A stretch of 64,000 nt of DNA from positions 24,698,551 to 24,762,550 of the forward strand of contig NC_051085.1 of assembly GCF_004664715.2 (NCBI RefSeq), read 5' to 3'. Made by a program: the position numbers and the translations under genes. Position 1 is the first letter of the stretch. The number at the start of each line of letters is the position of its first letter. Shown in pieces: positions 36,023-48,300 of the stretch. Below the pieces are notes generated by a model. That model worked only from the letters and a program-made list of their open reading frames with translations, searched no databases and was not told where the DNA came from. This stretch comes from Peromyscus leucopus (Eukaryota; Chordata; Mammalia; Rodentia; Cricetidae).

Positions 36023-36304
36023 AACTATTTGCTTTCTAACTGTCCCATTTAAAATTCTATTTTTTGTCATTTTTTGAATTATCATTTTACTCTATTTTAT
36101 TCCAATTATTGTTTACATATATGTGTGTGTATATGTGTGATTGCATATATATGTATATATATATACTCATATATACATAAATATGTTGTATAGTGATATA
36201 TATGTGTGTGTGTCCAGCTATTGTAGCAACATTGTTTATAATTTCAATATTTATGAAATAATGACAGTGCAACTTTAACCAATATATTTTCCTCTTAAAA
36301 TATT

Positions 36305-36580
36305 TATTTGCCCTTTCATTTTGTGTTTGTGTATATGAGACATATGGGTAGAGGTAAGATGACAACTTGCAGTCATTGGTTCTCTCCTCCTACTATGTGG
36401 GTGTAGTTGCTCAAACTCAAGTCATTGGGCTTTGGACAAGCAACTCCACCTGCTGAACCATCTCACAGGGTCTATTGTCTTCTTGGGTCACCCAGGTGTC
36501 CTTGAACTGTTGAACCTCCTTCCTCAGGATCCCAAGTGTCTATGTTACAGGCATGTGCCAACACTGGAGGGTTTTGATAT
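36305..36580 (-). repeat. B3-like then B1/B4-like SINE fragments
   Basis: The first part ends 'ctgctgaaccatctcacagg', the complement of a B2/B3 head. The second part has 'tgtccttgaactgttgaacc' and 'tgttacaggcatgtgcca', a reverse B1/B4-type body. Both are old. Confidence 0.55.
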
Positions 36581-37864
36581 GTTTAAGCTCATATACTACT
36601 TAAAGACTATGAAATATTAAGTCCACATTCCTCTTCTTTCTGTTGTCCCATATCCAATTCTGTCACATATTTTAATCTACAGCTGTTCTCTGCACCACAA
36701 CCCATCATTACTGTGTTTATTTTACCCAATCGCTCTTTAAACTTAATGAAAACTTATTTAACCATAAAATACTCATCTTCTGTTTGCTCTTTTAGGGACT
36801 TTCCATTTCTTAGATTAAATCCAAATTTCCTTCCAATGATATTTTCTGTCTGCCCAAGGAAGTGTCTTTTATAATCTTGGTGCACATGTCTGCTGGCAAG
36901 GAATTGCTTCAGCTTTTTTAGTCAGAAAAGCATTTTATTTTGCTTTGGCATTTGAAACAGATTTACTGACTTACAAACTGTGCCTTGAGCATGTTCATTT
37001 CTGAGCTCTGATGCTTTTGCTCCACTCCTTCGTCAATCAAGGAGAGTCTACTGTCCCTCTGAAATGTTCTTTGTAGTGTGATTTCTTCTCTGAAGAAATC
37101 CTGTTATTAGGATTGTCACTTTTTTTAATAGATGAATGATGATGTGCAAGAGTAGTGTATACATTATGACTGATCTTGAAAGTATTCTTTCTGGATTCAT
37201 TTCAATTAATTTATTTTTTTCTTAGCTGAGACAGGTTTTTCTGCACTTTGTGATAAAATGTTTATCTTGATTAGTAATAAATATTGTGGGGCTTATACTA
37301 TTGGTTGTTCTCATCTTTTTACAATTCTTAAAATTGTGGTGGCTTTGTTCTGAAATGTAACTGATAATGTATAAGCTATAAAATAGTTAAGATTCTACTG
37401 TCAATTGAGTGTGTGCATACAGTATAAAACCTACATGTTTAAGTTCTGCGTCTCAGCCTGACAGTGCCCCAGGGACCAAGTAGTAAGTTTCACTTGTTCT
37501 CAATAATAAAACATCTACCAGTGAAAACTGGGTGTCCCTGCTAACTGCACCCACCCTGCCTTCAACTTAACATATCTTACCTCACTGTCAACCCAAGAAT
37601 CATTCCAAGGGACCAGTCACAGTCTGCTTTGGGAACTAATGGACACCCCACCAGCCTTCCTGTTATTGCAAAGCCTGCCTTTTACAAGCCTTTTCACTTT
37701 CCTTATCCCCATTTGACCCTTCTGTCATCCTCCATGACATTCAGTGTCCACTCTTGGAGTGTGAAGACATGTGACCAGTAAACCACTACTACCATCTTCT
37801 ACCTAATATCAGACATCAGTGTTTGGGGGTTCCTCTTTCACCAATATAGTAGATATGAAGTCAT
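36581..37864. other. no recognised feature
   Basis: AT-rich. The stretch 37480-37800 is more GC-rich but shows no gene signature that I recognise. Confidence 0.45.
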
Positions 37865-37880
37865 AAGAATAACAGCCAAG

Positions 37881-38114
37881 CCTGGCAGTGGTGGTGCATG
37901 ACTTTAATCCCAGCACTCGGGAGGTAGAGGCAGGCAGATCTCTGAGTTTGAAGCCAGCTTGGTCTACAGAGTGAGTTCCAGGACAGCCAGAGCAACACAG
38001 AGAAACAGTCTCTACAAACAGAAGAAGAAGAAGAAGAAGAAGAAGAAGAAGAAGAAGAAGAAGAGGAGGAGGAGGAGGAGGAGGAGGAGGAGGAGGAGGA
38101 GGAGGAGGAGGAGG
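37881..38114 (+). repeat. B1 SINE with long (AAG)n-(AGG)n tail
   Basis: The B1 body (37881 to about 38020) carries 'tttaatcccagcactcggga'. Its tail has turned into GAA repeats (38021-38063) and then GGA repeats (38064-38118). The flanks 'aagaataacagccaag' (37865-37880) and 'aggaatagcagtcaag' (38115-38130) match at 13 of 16. Frames of poly-Lys/Arg and poly-Pro/Leu come from the tail and are not genes. Confidence 0.9.
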
Positions 38115-38169
38115 AGGAATAGCAGTCAAGTCATCTTCATTCTATGCCCAACTTCCACTTATATAACAC

Positions 38170-38572
38170 TGCTGGGGATGTCTTTCTATATGCTGTGAAT
38201 ATATGTTGTTCCCGTTGGTTAATAAATAAACTGATTTGGCCTATGGCAAAGCAGCTTAGAGGCAGGTGGGAAATCCTAGGAGGGAGACAAGAAAGAGAAA
38301 GGCGGAGTCTAGGGAAACGCCACCACCACCAGGAGAAGCAAGATGTGAAAGTACCGGTAAGCCACGGCCACATGGCAAAACATAGATTAATAGAAATGAG
38401 TTGAGTTATAAGAGCGAGCTAGCAAGAAGCCTGCCATAGGCCATACAATAGGTAGTTAATATAAGCCTCTGAGTGATTATTTTATAAGTGGCTGGGGGAC
38501 CATGGGACCAGGTATGACTGGAGGAACGCAGACCATGGGGGTGGGCAGGATCAGAGAAACCTTCAGACTACA
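38170..38572 (+). repeat. solo LTR (rodent class II-like)
   Basis: The 403-base element runs from TG ('tgctggggatgtc') to CA ('cttcagactaca'). The flanks 'taacac' (38164-38169) and 'tgacac' (38573-38578) match at 5 of 6. Inside are 'ttggttaataaataaactg' and 'ataagagcgagctagcaaga', shared with other rodent LTRs I recognise. Confidence 0.7.
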
Positions 38573-38743
38573 TGACACTCTTCTGAGAATTCTATCCCAA
38601 GGCACTTTGATTATAGGGGCTTCACATATCTGCTCCTGGGAACGAAGAAAATCTCCATTCCTCTGTAATACTAGGAACTGTTCTGTCAGCTCCCTGGTAC
38701 TGGAGTCACACTGTGATTTTTTTTTTTCATTCACTACAGTGGC

Positions 38744-39196
38744 TGCACCTTAAGCAACCAGTGTCGCAGTTGGCAGTCACAACTAGGCAGCTACCAGCAG
38801 TGGTTGGGCTGCCAGGGCCACAGCCAAGTGGGAATTCTGTTCCCTCGGGCTCTGCCTCTATCACAGGCAGTAAAGGAAGCTTTACCTAGATCTCTATCCC
38901 TCTATAGAACTCAGAATTCAAAGGTGGGGGTGAAATTCTGCTAGTTCAGAGAGGCTGAACAGCAAACAGCTAACTTTCTGTCCTTGCTCTCTCTAAAAAG
39001 GGGCCATCCTTCTGCTCAGGCCCCACCTTAAGAACCCTCACTACTCTCAGTTCCTCCCTACCACTTCCTTGACTCAGCCTCCTGACCCCAGGTTAATTTT
39101 CTTTAATCAAGCAAATGTCACACGTCTTTGCATCAACAAAAGCACCAGAAATAAATGTAACACACCTTTGCACAGTTAAAATAATATCCCACAACA
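38744..39196 (-). repeat. LTR, minus strand
   Basis: On the minus strand it starts 'tgttgtgggatattatttt' at 39196, the same start type as the LTR at 8678, and runs down to about 38744. No TSD was found, and the low-coordinate end is approximate. Confidence 0.55.
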
Positions 39197-39469
39197 CTGA
39201 TCCTGTCACTGTATGTGGGTCACCTTCTCAGCTGAAGACAAAGGATTCTGAAGAATACATGACTCACTTTCTGTGACCTCACCAACCAGAGCGACTTTCT
39301 GGCTTCCTTTTCTTTTCTCTGTCTCTTCGATTTGGCAAAACCACAGGGCTCTGTTTGCATTCCTACACCTTTCCCATGAAAATTACCTTTTATTTTGTTC
39401 TATTTAAAAAAAAAAAAAAAACATAGCCACAAGGGTAAATATTAACAACTAGACTGTCTTTCATACCTG

Positions 39470-39835
39470 CTGGGAGAGGAAAAAAGTCAGTTTACTCCAA
39501 TGGAGAGACACTGGGTCTATCAGCCACTCCAGGACAGGCCTCATGTTCAGGAGTAGCTGACCAACATATAATGGACTTTTTTGTGTGTGTTCTTTTATTT
39601 GGTTACAGTTTGGTGGGCTTTTTTTTTTCTTTCCTTCTTTAAGTTCAGCTGTTACTTAATTTTGTTATCTTAGTTAGATGGGCGTGTTTTGTGGGTTTTA
39701 TTTTCTTTTCAAAAATAACAAAGTTGAGCAGGTATGGAGGGCGAGAGAATCTGGAAGGACTCGGGGAGAATATGATCAAAATGTATTTAAATTAAAAAAA
39801 TTGTTTTAAATGATAAAAAACATAACAAATAGAAA
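39470..39835 (+). repeat. L1 3' UTR
   Basis: 'ccactccaggacaggcctca', 'tgttcaggagtagctgacca' and 'gagaatctggaaggactcgg' lead to an A-rich end. The order matches the L1 3' UTR at 25985-26640. Confidence 0.75.
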
Positions 39836-40860
39836 AAAAGAGCTAGCAATGCATAATGTATTTGTTCGAATTTGTATCAAATGGGGAATTAGAGTAAATA
39901 TGTATTAAAAGAGCTGCATTTGATTTTAAAGAGCATTTCATTTTATTGTTTTTCATATTTTAAAGTTAGACAATATGCAACAGAAAAAAGGTCATTTCCA
40001 CAAATACACCTCTGTGGCTCTTGAAAGCACCCCGGTGCCCTTTCTCCCTGTGAACTCTTGAAGGAATTTTGGTTATAACTGGACCTCTTTGCTTTTAGTA
40101 CCTCATTTACTCCATTCAGTATTTATGCCAGGAGGATTCTGCAGGGAGGGGAGACACAAAGAGAAAGCATAGTCTTTGGTCCCCAGATGCTTAGGATGTC
40201 AAAAAGAAAGTAGACTTACTGACTGAGCTTTAGGTGAAAATGTGCAATTGCTGAAGCAAGGTGAAGTAGATAAGAAAGTAGAGATTTCCTGGTAGTTGTT
40301 TGTGTCCATGGTTCTTTTATAAGATGTACATGTAACCTTCATATATCCAAGTAACACACTAATACACGAGTTACCCCCTTAACTCCCCAATGTGAAGTAT
40401 GACTCAGATAACACGTGCATAAGTAGCAATACATTTTATCGTTAGCATACCAATAATACATAATACTATGAAAAAAATTACCTCCAAGCAACAACCTTAT
40501 AGAATCAAGGTTCTTCTCGTATTTGCCTTCTCTTAAGGATCCTCATCCTGCACTGGCTGTTGCCTGGTGTCTTTCAAAACTCTTTTCTTGTGTATCTGTT
40601 TTTGTAGCTGTTTAGCAATGGATGTGGGTAAAATCTGCTCCATATTAGTTCATCTTGAACAGTTTTAAGGTCACCAAAAAAGAAAGTTCTAATTTAAACA
40701 TTTAACTATATTTTTAAATAAAATATGCTCATAAGTCTCTTAAAATATTTATTTTTTAAATAAAGGTTAAAGCTAATCTCTCATAAGAAACTCTCAGACA
40801 TTTTCATTTTTTTGTAAAAAGGCTTATCTTTTCTTTTAAAGATGCACTCTGAGGTATTGA
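39836..40860. other. no recognised feature
   Basis: AT-rich, without gene or clear repeat. Confidence 0.5.
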
Positions 40861-40864
40861 TAAG

Positions 40865-40874
40865 GTGTGTGTGT

Positions 40875-40917
<43 letters not shown>
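40865..40917. repeat. (GT)n microsatellite
   Basis: About 26 GT units with one 'atg' interruption, adjoining the GT-rich end of the next SINE. Confidence 0.95.
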
Positions 40918-40918
<1 letters not shown>

Positions 40919-40939
40919 AAGCACGTGCACGCACATGCA

Positions 40940-41265
40940 CAGGAGTGTATGTACATATTAATGTGTGTGTAGGTATGTGTGGGGGTGAATATGTATATGT
41001 ATGTGCATGAATTTGAAAGCTAGAAGTCCATCCGAGGTCGATGTCTGGTGTCTTCCTCAACCTCTCCCCATCTTACTTTTTAAGGCAAGGTCAGTCACTG
41101 AAACAGGAGTTCAATGAACTCAGGATCCTACCTATGTCTGCTACCCAGTGCTAGGACCACAGATGCACGCTGGCATCCCTGGCTTTCACATGTATCCTGG
41201 AATGTAAGCACAGAGCCTCAGGCTTGCACAAGTACATTACCAAATAAGCCATCCCTCCAGCCCTC
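40940..41265 (-). repeat. B4/RSINE-type SINE
   Basis: 'gatgtctggtgtcttcctca', 'gctacccagtgctagga', 'gctggcatccctggctttca' and 'ataagccatccctccagccc' give a reverse composite SINE ending in the tRNA-like head. Confidence 0.7.
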
Positions 41266-41651
41266 ATGTGCTTACTTTTTAAAAGACTGATGTTTTCACC
41301 TGCCTCTGTTATTTTTAGCAAATTCTGTATCTGTTTTTCTTGGCAAATTCTCTCCTTTGGTGATTATGTTTCTTGATATTATATAGCACCACATATATAT
41401 CTGTTTCCTATAGTTCCAGTATCCATTTCATTTCAGATATGAGCTCCATGAACCCAAAGTGATTATTTTTTCCTCTCATCTTTGCCATAACATTATTTTA
41501 CTCAAAACTAAAACGTATCACCCTAATGGTTGCAATCTTACCAAATAAAAACCTAAACAATTTGAACTATATTATTATGTATGCAAAAAGCCAGTACTTA
41601 CTAATATTGTTTTATTCTACCTCTGTTTCAAAACGCTACAGAATTTTTCTT

Positions 41652-42581
41652 TCTTTTTTTTACTAATAAACTTTTTGTTCATTTTACATACCAACCACAG
41701 ATCCCCCTCTCTTCCCTCTTCCTGCCCCCCCCCCAGTTCTCCCACTCAATCCAACCCCCATTCCTTCCTCCGACAAGGTAAGGCCTCCCATGGGGAGTCA
41801 GCAGAGCCTGGTACATTCAGTTGAGGCAGGTCCAAGCCCCTTCACATGCAGCAAGGCTGTGCAAGGTGTCACATCTTAGGTAATGGGCTCCAGAAAGCCA
41901 GCTCATGCACCAGGGATGGATCCTGACCCTACTGCCAGGGGTCCCTTAAGCAGATCAAGGAACACAACTGTCTCAATTATGCAGTAGGCCTAATTCAGTC
42001 CCATGGAGGCTCCACAGCTGTTGGTCTAAAGTTCATGAGTTTCTCACTAGCTTGGTTTAGTTGTTTCTGTAGGTTTCCCCATCGTGATCATGATGCCCCT
42101 TGCTCATAGAATCCCTTTTCTCTCTCTTCAATTGGACTTCTGGAGCTTGGTCTGGTGTTTGGCTGTGGATCTCTGCATCTGCTTCCATCAGTTACTGGAC
42201 GAAGGTTCTATGATGACAGTTAGGGTATTCATCAATCTGATTACTTGGGCAAGCCAATTCAGGCACCCTCTCCTCTATTGCTAGTAGTCTAAGCCGGGGT
42301 CATGCTTGTAGATTCCTGGGAACTTCCCTAGCACGCAGTTTCTCCCTATCCCCATGATGTCGCCCTCTATCATGGTATCTCTTTCATTGGTCTCCCAATC
42401 TGTCCCTGTTCCACCTCGATCATCATGTTCCCTCATGTTCTCATACCCCATTGCCTCCCTTCTACTACGCCCCCCCATTCCCAGTTTACTCATGGAGATC
42501 TCATCTGTTTGCCCTTCCCAAGGTGATCCATTCATCCCTCTTAGAGTCCTCCTTGTTTCCTAGCTTCTCTAGAGCACATCT
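41652..42581 (-). repeat. 5'-truncated L1 (3' UTR), antisense, with TSD
   Basis: About 930 bases of the complement of a rodent L1 3' UTR, from its T-rich (poly-A complement) start. The flanks 'ctacagaatttttctt' (41636-41651) and 'ctacagaattttctt' (42582-42596) match with one length difference. The sequence 41775-41880, complemented, matches the L1 part of the H2A.Z chimera. The frames of 66-114 codons here are not genes. Confidence 0.88.
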
Positions 42582-42888
42582 CTACAGAATTTTCTTATTT
42601 TCCATTAGTAATGTAAGCCACAGACCCAAGGTTTTTATACTGGAATGTGGTTTACATGTTATTATCTTTGTATGTGAATCTTTCTATAAATTTGCATATT
42701 ATGTTTACATTATTCCCCTCTTCTTCAAATTCTCCTGTGCCCTGCATCCCCCTCTAAAATTCCTAGTCCCTTTCTCTTTACATATGTATAAATGAATAAA
42801 TATATAAATACAATGTGCTGAGTCTACTTGGTGTTGCTCATATGTGTATCTTTTTAGTGTTGATCACTTGGTATTGGATAACCTAAAG

Positions 42889-43096
42889 CAGTGGTCCTCA
42901 ACCTTCCTTTAGGTTTGCTGTGACCTTTTAATACAGTTCCTCATGTTGTGATGACCCTCAAGCATTAAATTATTTTGTTGCTACTTCATAATTGCAATTT
43001 TGCTACTTTTATGAATTGTAATATAAATATCTGACATGAAGGATATTTGATATGCAACCCACAAAGGGTTTGTGACTCACAGATTGAGAACCCTTG
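42889..43096. repeat. URR1-type DNA transposon (non-autonomous hAT)
   Basis: The termini are 'cagtggtcctcaacc' and 'gattgagaacccttg'. The interior includes 'cagttcctcatgttgtgatg' and 'atttgatatgcaacccacaa'. The 8-bp flanks 'acctaaag' and 'gcctaggg' agree at 5 of 8, a decayed hAT-type duplication. Confidence 0.88.
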
Positions 43097-43104
43097 GCCT
43101 AGGG

Positions 43105-44360
43105 TGACCATCTCCTTGGTGAGGTTTGAGAACTATATTCATCTGTGGATATAAGGGTAATTATTTACAATGCACTTAGGAATATACTCTTTTAGGAATG
43201 TGGTATTAGTAGATTCTCCTCTAGGGTTTATGGCCTCCATAGTTATGAAGAGTTGGCTTACAGTAATTATATTTAACAGATTATTTTAAATCTATTTGCC
43301 ATATATAAATTCTGCTTCAGGAGATAACACTCCTCATTTTTTAACCTGTCACTGTTTGTCAAGTGCTATATTATATATGATACAGATACACTTTATGATA
43401 GGAGTAAATAAGTAGGCCATGTCACTTTTAGTTCATGAATAGTTAAATAGATAAAAAGACTTTAACTCCCTTATTAATATCCTGAGTAATAAGATTTACT
43501 TAATAGCTATGCATTGACTAAATTCTACACAAGTGATATCAACTTTTCTTTTTTCTTGTTATGCAAAATTTAAAGTTTGAGAGCATGGTAGACTTAAGTA
43601 AAATGTCAACAAATTTTAAAAAAGAAAAGTAAAACAAAAACATAAGGCAGACGGGAATTATGAAAACAGCATTCAAAACATGTACCCCTCCTTCTAAAAA
43701 GTCCCTAAAGAGAAATCAAAAGTATCAAGCACTTGCATAAAATTAAGTAAGAAGAAGAAGAAAATGAGGGTTCCAAAATGAGTTATAAGAAACAAAAGAA
43801 GAGCATATGAAAAAATAATCAAAAGACACAGATGAAAGTAATGAAGTTGGGCATTTTATGTAGGAAAGAGCATGTAGCAACAAAATTGGAAACTACAGCG
43901 AGAGCTGGTGTTTCCCTGGTGCTCACTGCTCTTTTGGGAAATGTTGGTTTAAATGCTTTTATAAGATGGCTAATAGAATTGCTAGCTTGAAAGACAGAAA
44001 GAAATCTCGAGGACCACAGACATAGAAGTGAAGCAATTAAAAGGAAGGGAGGCAAAGCTGAGCTCATGATCCATCATGAATTCAACCTGCTATACCAGTC
44101 AGGGCTGAGATTCTGATTCACCCAAGAAAGACCAAATATCAAAATCTCAATACACCTCACTCAGAATGTGATCATTAAAGCAGACTGTTTTCAGGGCTAA
44201 GGAAGTTTGAACAAAACTTTCACTGGTTTAGAGACCCAAGGAATGCACAGTCTTCTCAGGCTCAGGTAAAACCTTTGCAAAAACCAACTCCTTTCTGAGC
44301 CAAAAAAGAAGTCTCAAAAACAGAAAACATACATCCCATGATCATTTCGCTATGAGATAA
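43105..44360. other. no recognised feature
   Basis: AT-rich, with an A-rich stretch near 43610-43800 that could be an old retroelement. No family was recognised. Confidence 0.45.
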
Positions 44361-44373
44361 AAAGCTAACAATG

Positions 44374-44537
44374 GGCCAGGCGGTGGTGGCGCACGCCTTT
44401 AATCCCAGCACTCGGGAGGCAGAGCCAGGCGGATCGCTGTGAGTTCGAGGCCAGCCTGGGCTACCAAGTGAGCTCCAGGAAAGGCGCAAAGCTACACAGA
44501 GAAACCCTGTCTCGAAAAACCAAAAAAAAAAAAAAAA
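44374..44537 (+). repeat. B1 SINE, young, with 13-bp TSD
   Basis: A full-length young-type B1 with an 18-A tail. The flanks 'aaagctaacaatg' (44361-44373) and 'aaagctaacgatg' (44538-44550) differ at one base. Confidence 0.97.
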
Positions 44538-44550
44538 AAAGCTAACGATG

Positions 44551-45490
44551 AAAAACAATAACCTGAGGATATGAGGATATACACAAGCAGATCCTGATCA
44601 CACTTACAATTATCTGGACATGAAAAGAGCATAGTGCTAGGTAAGCTATGAGTGAGCACTGATAATTATTAAATATTAGCTTATAAATAATTATTAAATT
44701 ATTATCTACAGTTAAACTCCTTTATGGAAAAACTCATAAAATACAATTAAGGAAATTTACAGGATAATACAGTCTTGGAACGTAGAAGTTTATAATCTAA
44801 ACATCCACCAAGAACTTAAAAGGTAGGAAAAATTCTAAAAAAAAAAAACAGATACTAATAAAACTAAAATCAAATATAAATTAATGGGAGAACAAAAAAC
44901 ATAAAATAATTCATTAAAATTTTTATAAGATCACAAAATTGAAATATTTGTAAGAAATCTTATAGGGGAGAATGGAAAACAAAAACAATTAGCAGGGATG
45001 AGAGAGAGAATTACATTGGAAACTAGCTCTTTTTTGGGTGGTGGATCAGCTCCTGTTATAGAGGCTCTGGTTAATATAGTTTATATTGTCCTGTTGCTAC
45101 TGGTTCTGATTTCTTTACACTTGGTGCCACTGTCCCCAGACTGGCTAGTGATGCACAGATGCTTGGCTCTGGGCAGGGGGAACCAGACAGCTCCAACACA
45201 TCACTGGAGAGATCTCAAAATACATAATCATAAAATTGAAGTAATGGAATTATAAAGCAGTAGAGATGGAAAGCGTTGGAATGGGGTCATTGTCCATTGA
45301 AATGAAAAGTGAGACAAGATGGACAAGTTGTTTGAAATACATCTGTAATTTGCCAACACAGATGCCAAAGATAACAGGACAGAAAATGAAACATGAATAT
45401 AGAGAATAGTTTAAAAATCTATGCATTATTTATCAAAACAAAATAAACAGACCCACATGACCTATAAATAAATTTTACCAAGTTTTAGGT
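44551..45490. other. no recognised repeat; one hydrophobic open frame
   Basis: The 85-codon frame at 44998-45255 (plus) has a hydrophobic stretch (VIEALVNIVYIVLLLLVLIS) followed by a polar tail. It has no recognised domain, no homologue that I know, and AT-rich surroundings. I do not call it a gene. Confidence 0.4.
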
Positions 45491-45494
45491 GGGT

Positions 45495-45660
45495 TCTTAA
45501 AGTCTAGATCCCAGCACAGAAGCATCAGTATCACCTGAATGCATGTTATAAGAAAATTCTCGAGGCCTGATTTGTACCTACTAAATTAGAAACCTGAGTG
45601 TGAGGCCGATGAATGTGCATAAAGACTCGTGCTGGAGTCTGAGGATTACTATTTCAAGGA
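45495..45660 (+). repeat. MER5/MER58-like DNA element fragment
   Basis: 'gcatcagtatcacctgaatg', 'ctactaaattagaaacctg' and 'gaatgtgcataaagactcg' follow the order of non-autonomous hAT-Charlie elements. The ends are eroded. Confidence 0.5.
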
Positions 45661-45664
45661 ATAT

Positions 45665-47769
45665 ATCAACCCAAATTTATACAAGCTATTCTAAGGAATA
45701 GAAAAATAAAAGAAACCACCCTAGAGTTTTCTCATTTTATGACAATATAGTATCCATTCTGGAATCATACATAAAATACTATAAGTAAGGAAAAATCATA
45801 AGTTGATGTCACACATAATATGAACTTTCTAAACCAAAGATTAGCAAGTGGAGCCTCCAATGCTCGGTGTGTGTTTATGTGTCTGCTTGCCTCTCTGTCA
45901 GAGTGTACAATGACTGTTGGGAATGTCCCATAGGGCATTTACTCATAATCAGATTGGAGCTGTCTATATAAAAAGGTATTTCTGTATCAGAAAATATACT
46001 ATTGCAACAATAACCAATTAGAAGTGAAAAGTCACATGATAATCTCCAAAAATGCAAAAAAATTTTATACCACAATACCCATTAATGATAGTAATTTTCA
46101 ACTCACAGCAAAAAAGAAATAAAAAAGTATTAACGATTAAAGCTACCTACTATAAGCCTTCAGCAAGTACAATTTAATGAAATCATAGCTGTTACTCCTT
46201 TAGCTTAGGGATATACAAGTCCTCTATATTCATCCTTGTATTGCAAGTCCTTATTTGTGTGTCAACATATTAAAATGAAATAAAATGTATATAAGTGTAG
46301 ATAAGAAGCAGATTATGTATAAATCTGTAAGTTCAATGAGGTTTTTGTGATAAGATCCCCATATAAATATCAACAAAGAAAGAAACAAGAGGAGAAATGG
46401 CATGTAGGCATGGTCTGCTAGAATTTCCAGAGAACAAACTGAGGAAAGTTGGATAACGGTGCTCAGAAGTGGATGACGGCCAAAACTATCTTGTTTAATA
46501 TGAAGCTTTACAAAAAAGAATAGGAAAAATATGCTGAATCCATCCTGGAAGGAAAAGTAGGTCTAGGCACCTCCCTACTTCCAGTGATAGAGAGTGCATA
46601 GAGATGTAAATTAAGACAGAGAACATCAGAAAATCCACATGGTACTAAAAGTGGAAAAAAAAAACAACCCTGAAGGAAGGGAGATAAAAGTGTCATGCGG
46701 CAAAGGCAGACAGAGGAGATATGCCAGGAGATTCTGCTCCTCATGGCACTGTACTGGATCAAATGGCAAGATAGAATTACAAAGACCTCTGCTGAGTGTG
46801 CAGTTCAACAGACATCGACCCTCTGTGAACGACATGGTGGGAACCTGGAGCAAGCAAGCATCAGTCTGAGAAAAATCATGGATGAATGAAGGCTATTCAG
46901 TAAAAAAATGAATCGGTGATTATTTTTGTCAGGATAAATGGTAAGACATTTAGCTTATTTGGTAGAGAATTTGTGCTAGTTTCCAAAGACTAATTTGAAA
47001 GAGTGATATATGCAAAAAAAAAAAACCCAAATTTGCTGTAAAGATAAAGCAATTGAACCGAATAAATGTCTGTTTTCTCAATAACTTAAATGTTTCAGCT
47101 CAGACTCTGTCATAAAAGCTAGCTGTGTGGCAGCGTACCTAATAAGAACACTATTGGAAGCACTTGCTGATGGTGAGTTTATGAAACAGACCAAATATAA
47201 TATGATCTGAAAGAGTGAGTTTTCTGTCTTTGTCTTGTTTTTCTGTTTTTGTTTTTGTGGGGGTTTTTTTTGTAATTAAGTTCTCCCATAAGAATATAAT
47301 CAGATAAACTGAAGAAACTGAAAAAACTCTGTCACTCTAGATCTGATAATTTTATGTCTTGATGAAAAATGACAATACCATGTTGCAAATAAGGCTCAAC
47401 TTGCCATTTTATTAAGAGGCATTAATGATATAATGCCATTGAAGAGATGGCTTCTCTAATGTCATTCAAAGATACAACTAAATCAAAATATTTAGAGAAA
47501 GTAGTAAGAAAATGTTAAAGCAATTTTCTTTGTCTGCTGTCAGTATTTCTGATACAGTTGCTGATGGTGTTCCCATGATGGTAGGTGAAGGAGAAGACTT
47601 GTACAATTAATAGAAGACAAACTCATGTTAGATGAAGTATTACTGTATGGTACAACAAGAAAATGTATGGTCATACATGTTAACAGTGGGTGATGCTGTG
47701 CAATCATCATCAAAAGTGAATTTACTGAGGGCCAAGAGATGAAATCATAGCCAGTCCCAGGAAATCCTT
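45665..47769. other. no recognised feature
   Basis: AT-rich, with no gene. Overlapping frames at 46508-46889 on both strands have no domain. The 131-codon minus frame at 47540-47935 is partly the L1 tail at 47786-47943 read backwards. Confidence 0.45.
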
Positions 47770-47785
47770 GAAAATGCTCATGATG

Positions 47786-47943
47786 CTGCAGACTCCCCAT
47801 GGGAGACCTTGCCTTGGAGGAGGTGGAAATGAGGGGGATGGGTGGGTTGGAGGGAAAGGCTGGGAGTGGGAGGAGGAAGGACAGGGGAATCTGTGGTTGA
47901 TATGTAAAATGAATAGAAAATCTCTTGATAAACAAATTTAAAA
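47786..47943 (+). repeat. short L1 3' end with diverged TSD
   Basis: A 158-base L1 end ('gactccccatgggagacc', 'gggagtgggaggagga', 'gttgatatgtaaaatgaata'). The flanks 'gaaaatgctcatgatg' (47770-47785) and 'gaaaatgttcgtgatg' (47944-47959) match at 14 of 16. Confidence 0.85.
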
Positions 47944-48038
47944 GAAAATGTTCGTGATGACTGTGATGAATTTATCTACTTTTCAGAAAGAATGTGATTT
48001 ACAACCTCGGTGGTATTTGTGTGTATGTTCACAACACA

Positions 48039-48040
<2 letters not shown>

Positions 48041-48087
<47 letters not shown>
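48041..48087. repeat. (GT)n microsatellite
   Basis: About 23 uninterrupted GT units. Confidence 0.95.
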
Positions 48088-48089
<2 letters not shown>

Positions 48090-48300
48090 GCTAGAGGACA
48101 ATCTTAGGTGTCAGTTCATGACTCTTGTTTGTAAATTGGGACGTTGTGTTTGTTTGGGTTTTTTGTTTGTTTGGGGTTTTTTGTTTGTTTGTTGTTTTTG
48201 TTTTTGTTTTCTGCATCTTCCCAGCTAGCTACCCCTTCAGGTTTCTTGGAATTCTCCTGCCTCCATCTGTTCTGTGACACGATTCCTCGAGAGACCTGAA
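48088..48300 (-). repeat. possible B3/B4-type SINE with G/T-rich insert
   Basis: 'ggctagaggacaatcttagg' after a GT tract fits a reverse B3/B4 end. A run of 'tttgtttg' repeats (48150-48210) then separates it from 'cttcccagctagctacccct'. Confidence 0.35.

Noticed and set aside
37809..38198. Frames with poly-Pro/Leu and poly-Lys/Arg
   Set aside because: They come from the GAA/GGA tail of a B1 and have no coding meaning.
44998..45255. 85-codon frame with a hydrophobic segment, like a small membrane protein
   Set aside because: No homologue I recognise, no promoter or poly(A) context, AT-rich non-coding surroundings. A ribosome-profiling signal would change this view.
47540..47935. 131-codon minus-strand frame
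   Set aside because: Partly an L1 3' end read backwards (Pro/Ser-rich from the G-rich strand). No recognised domain.
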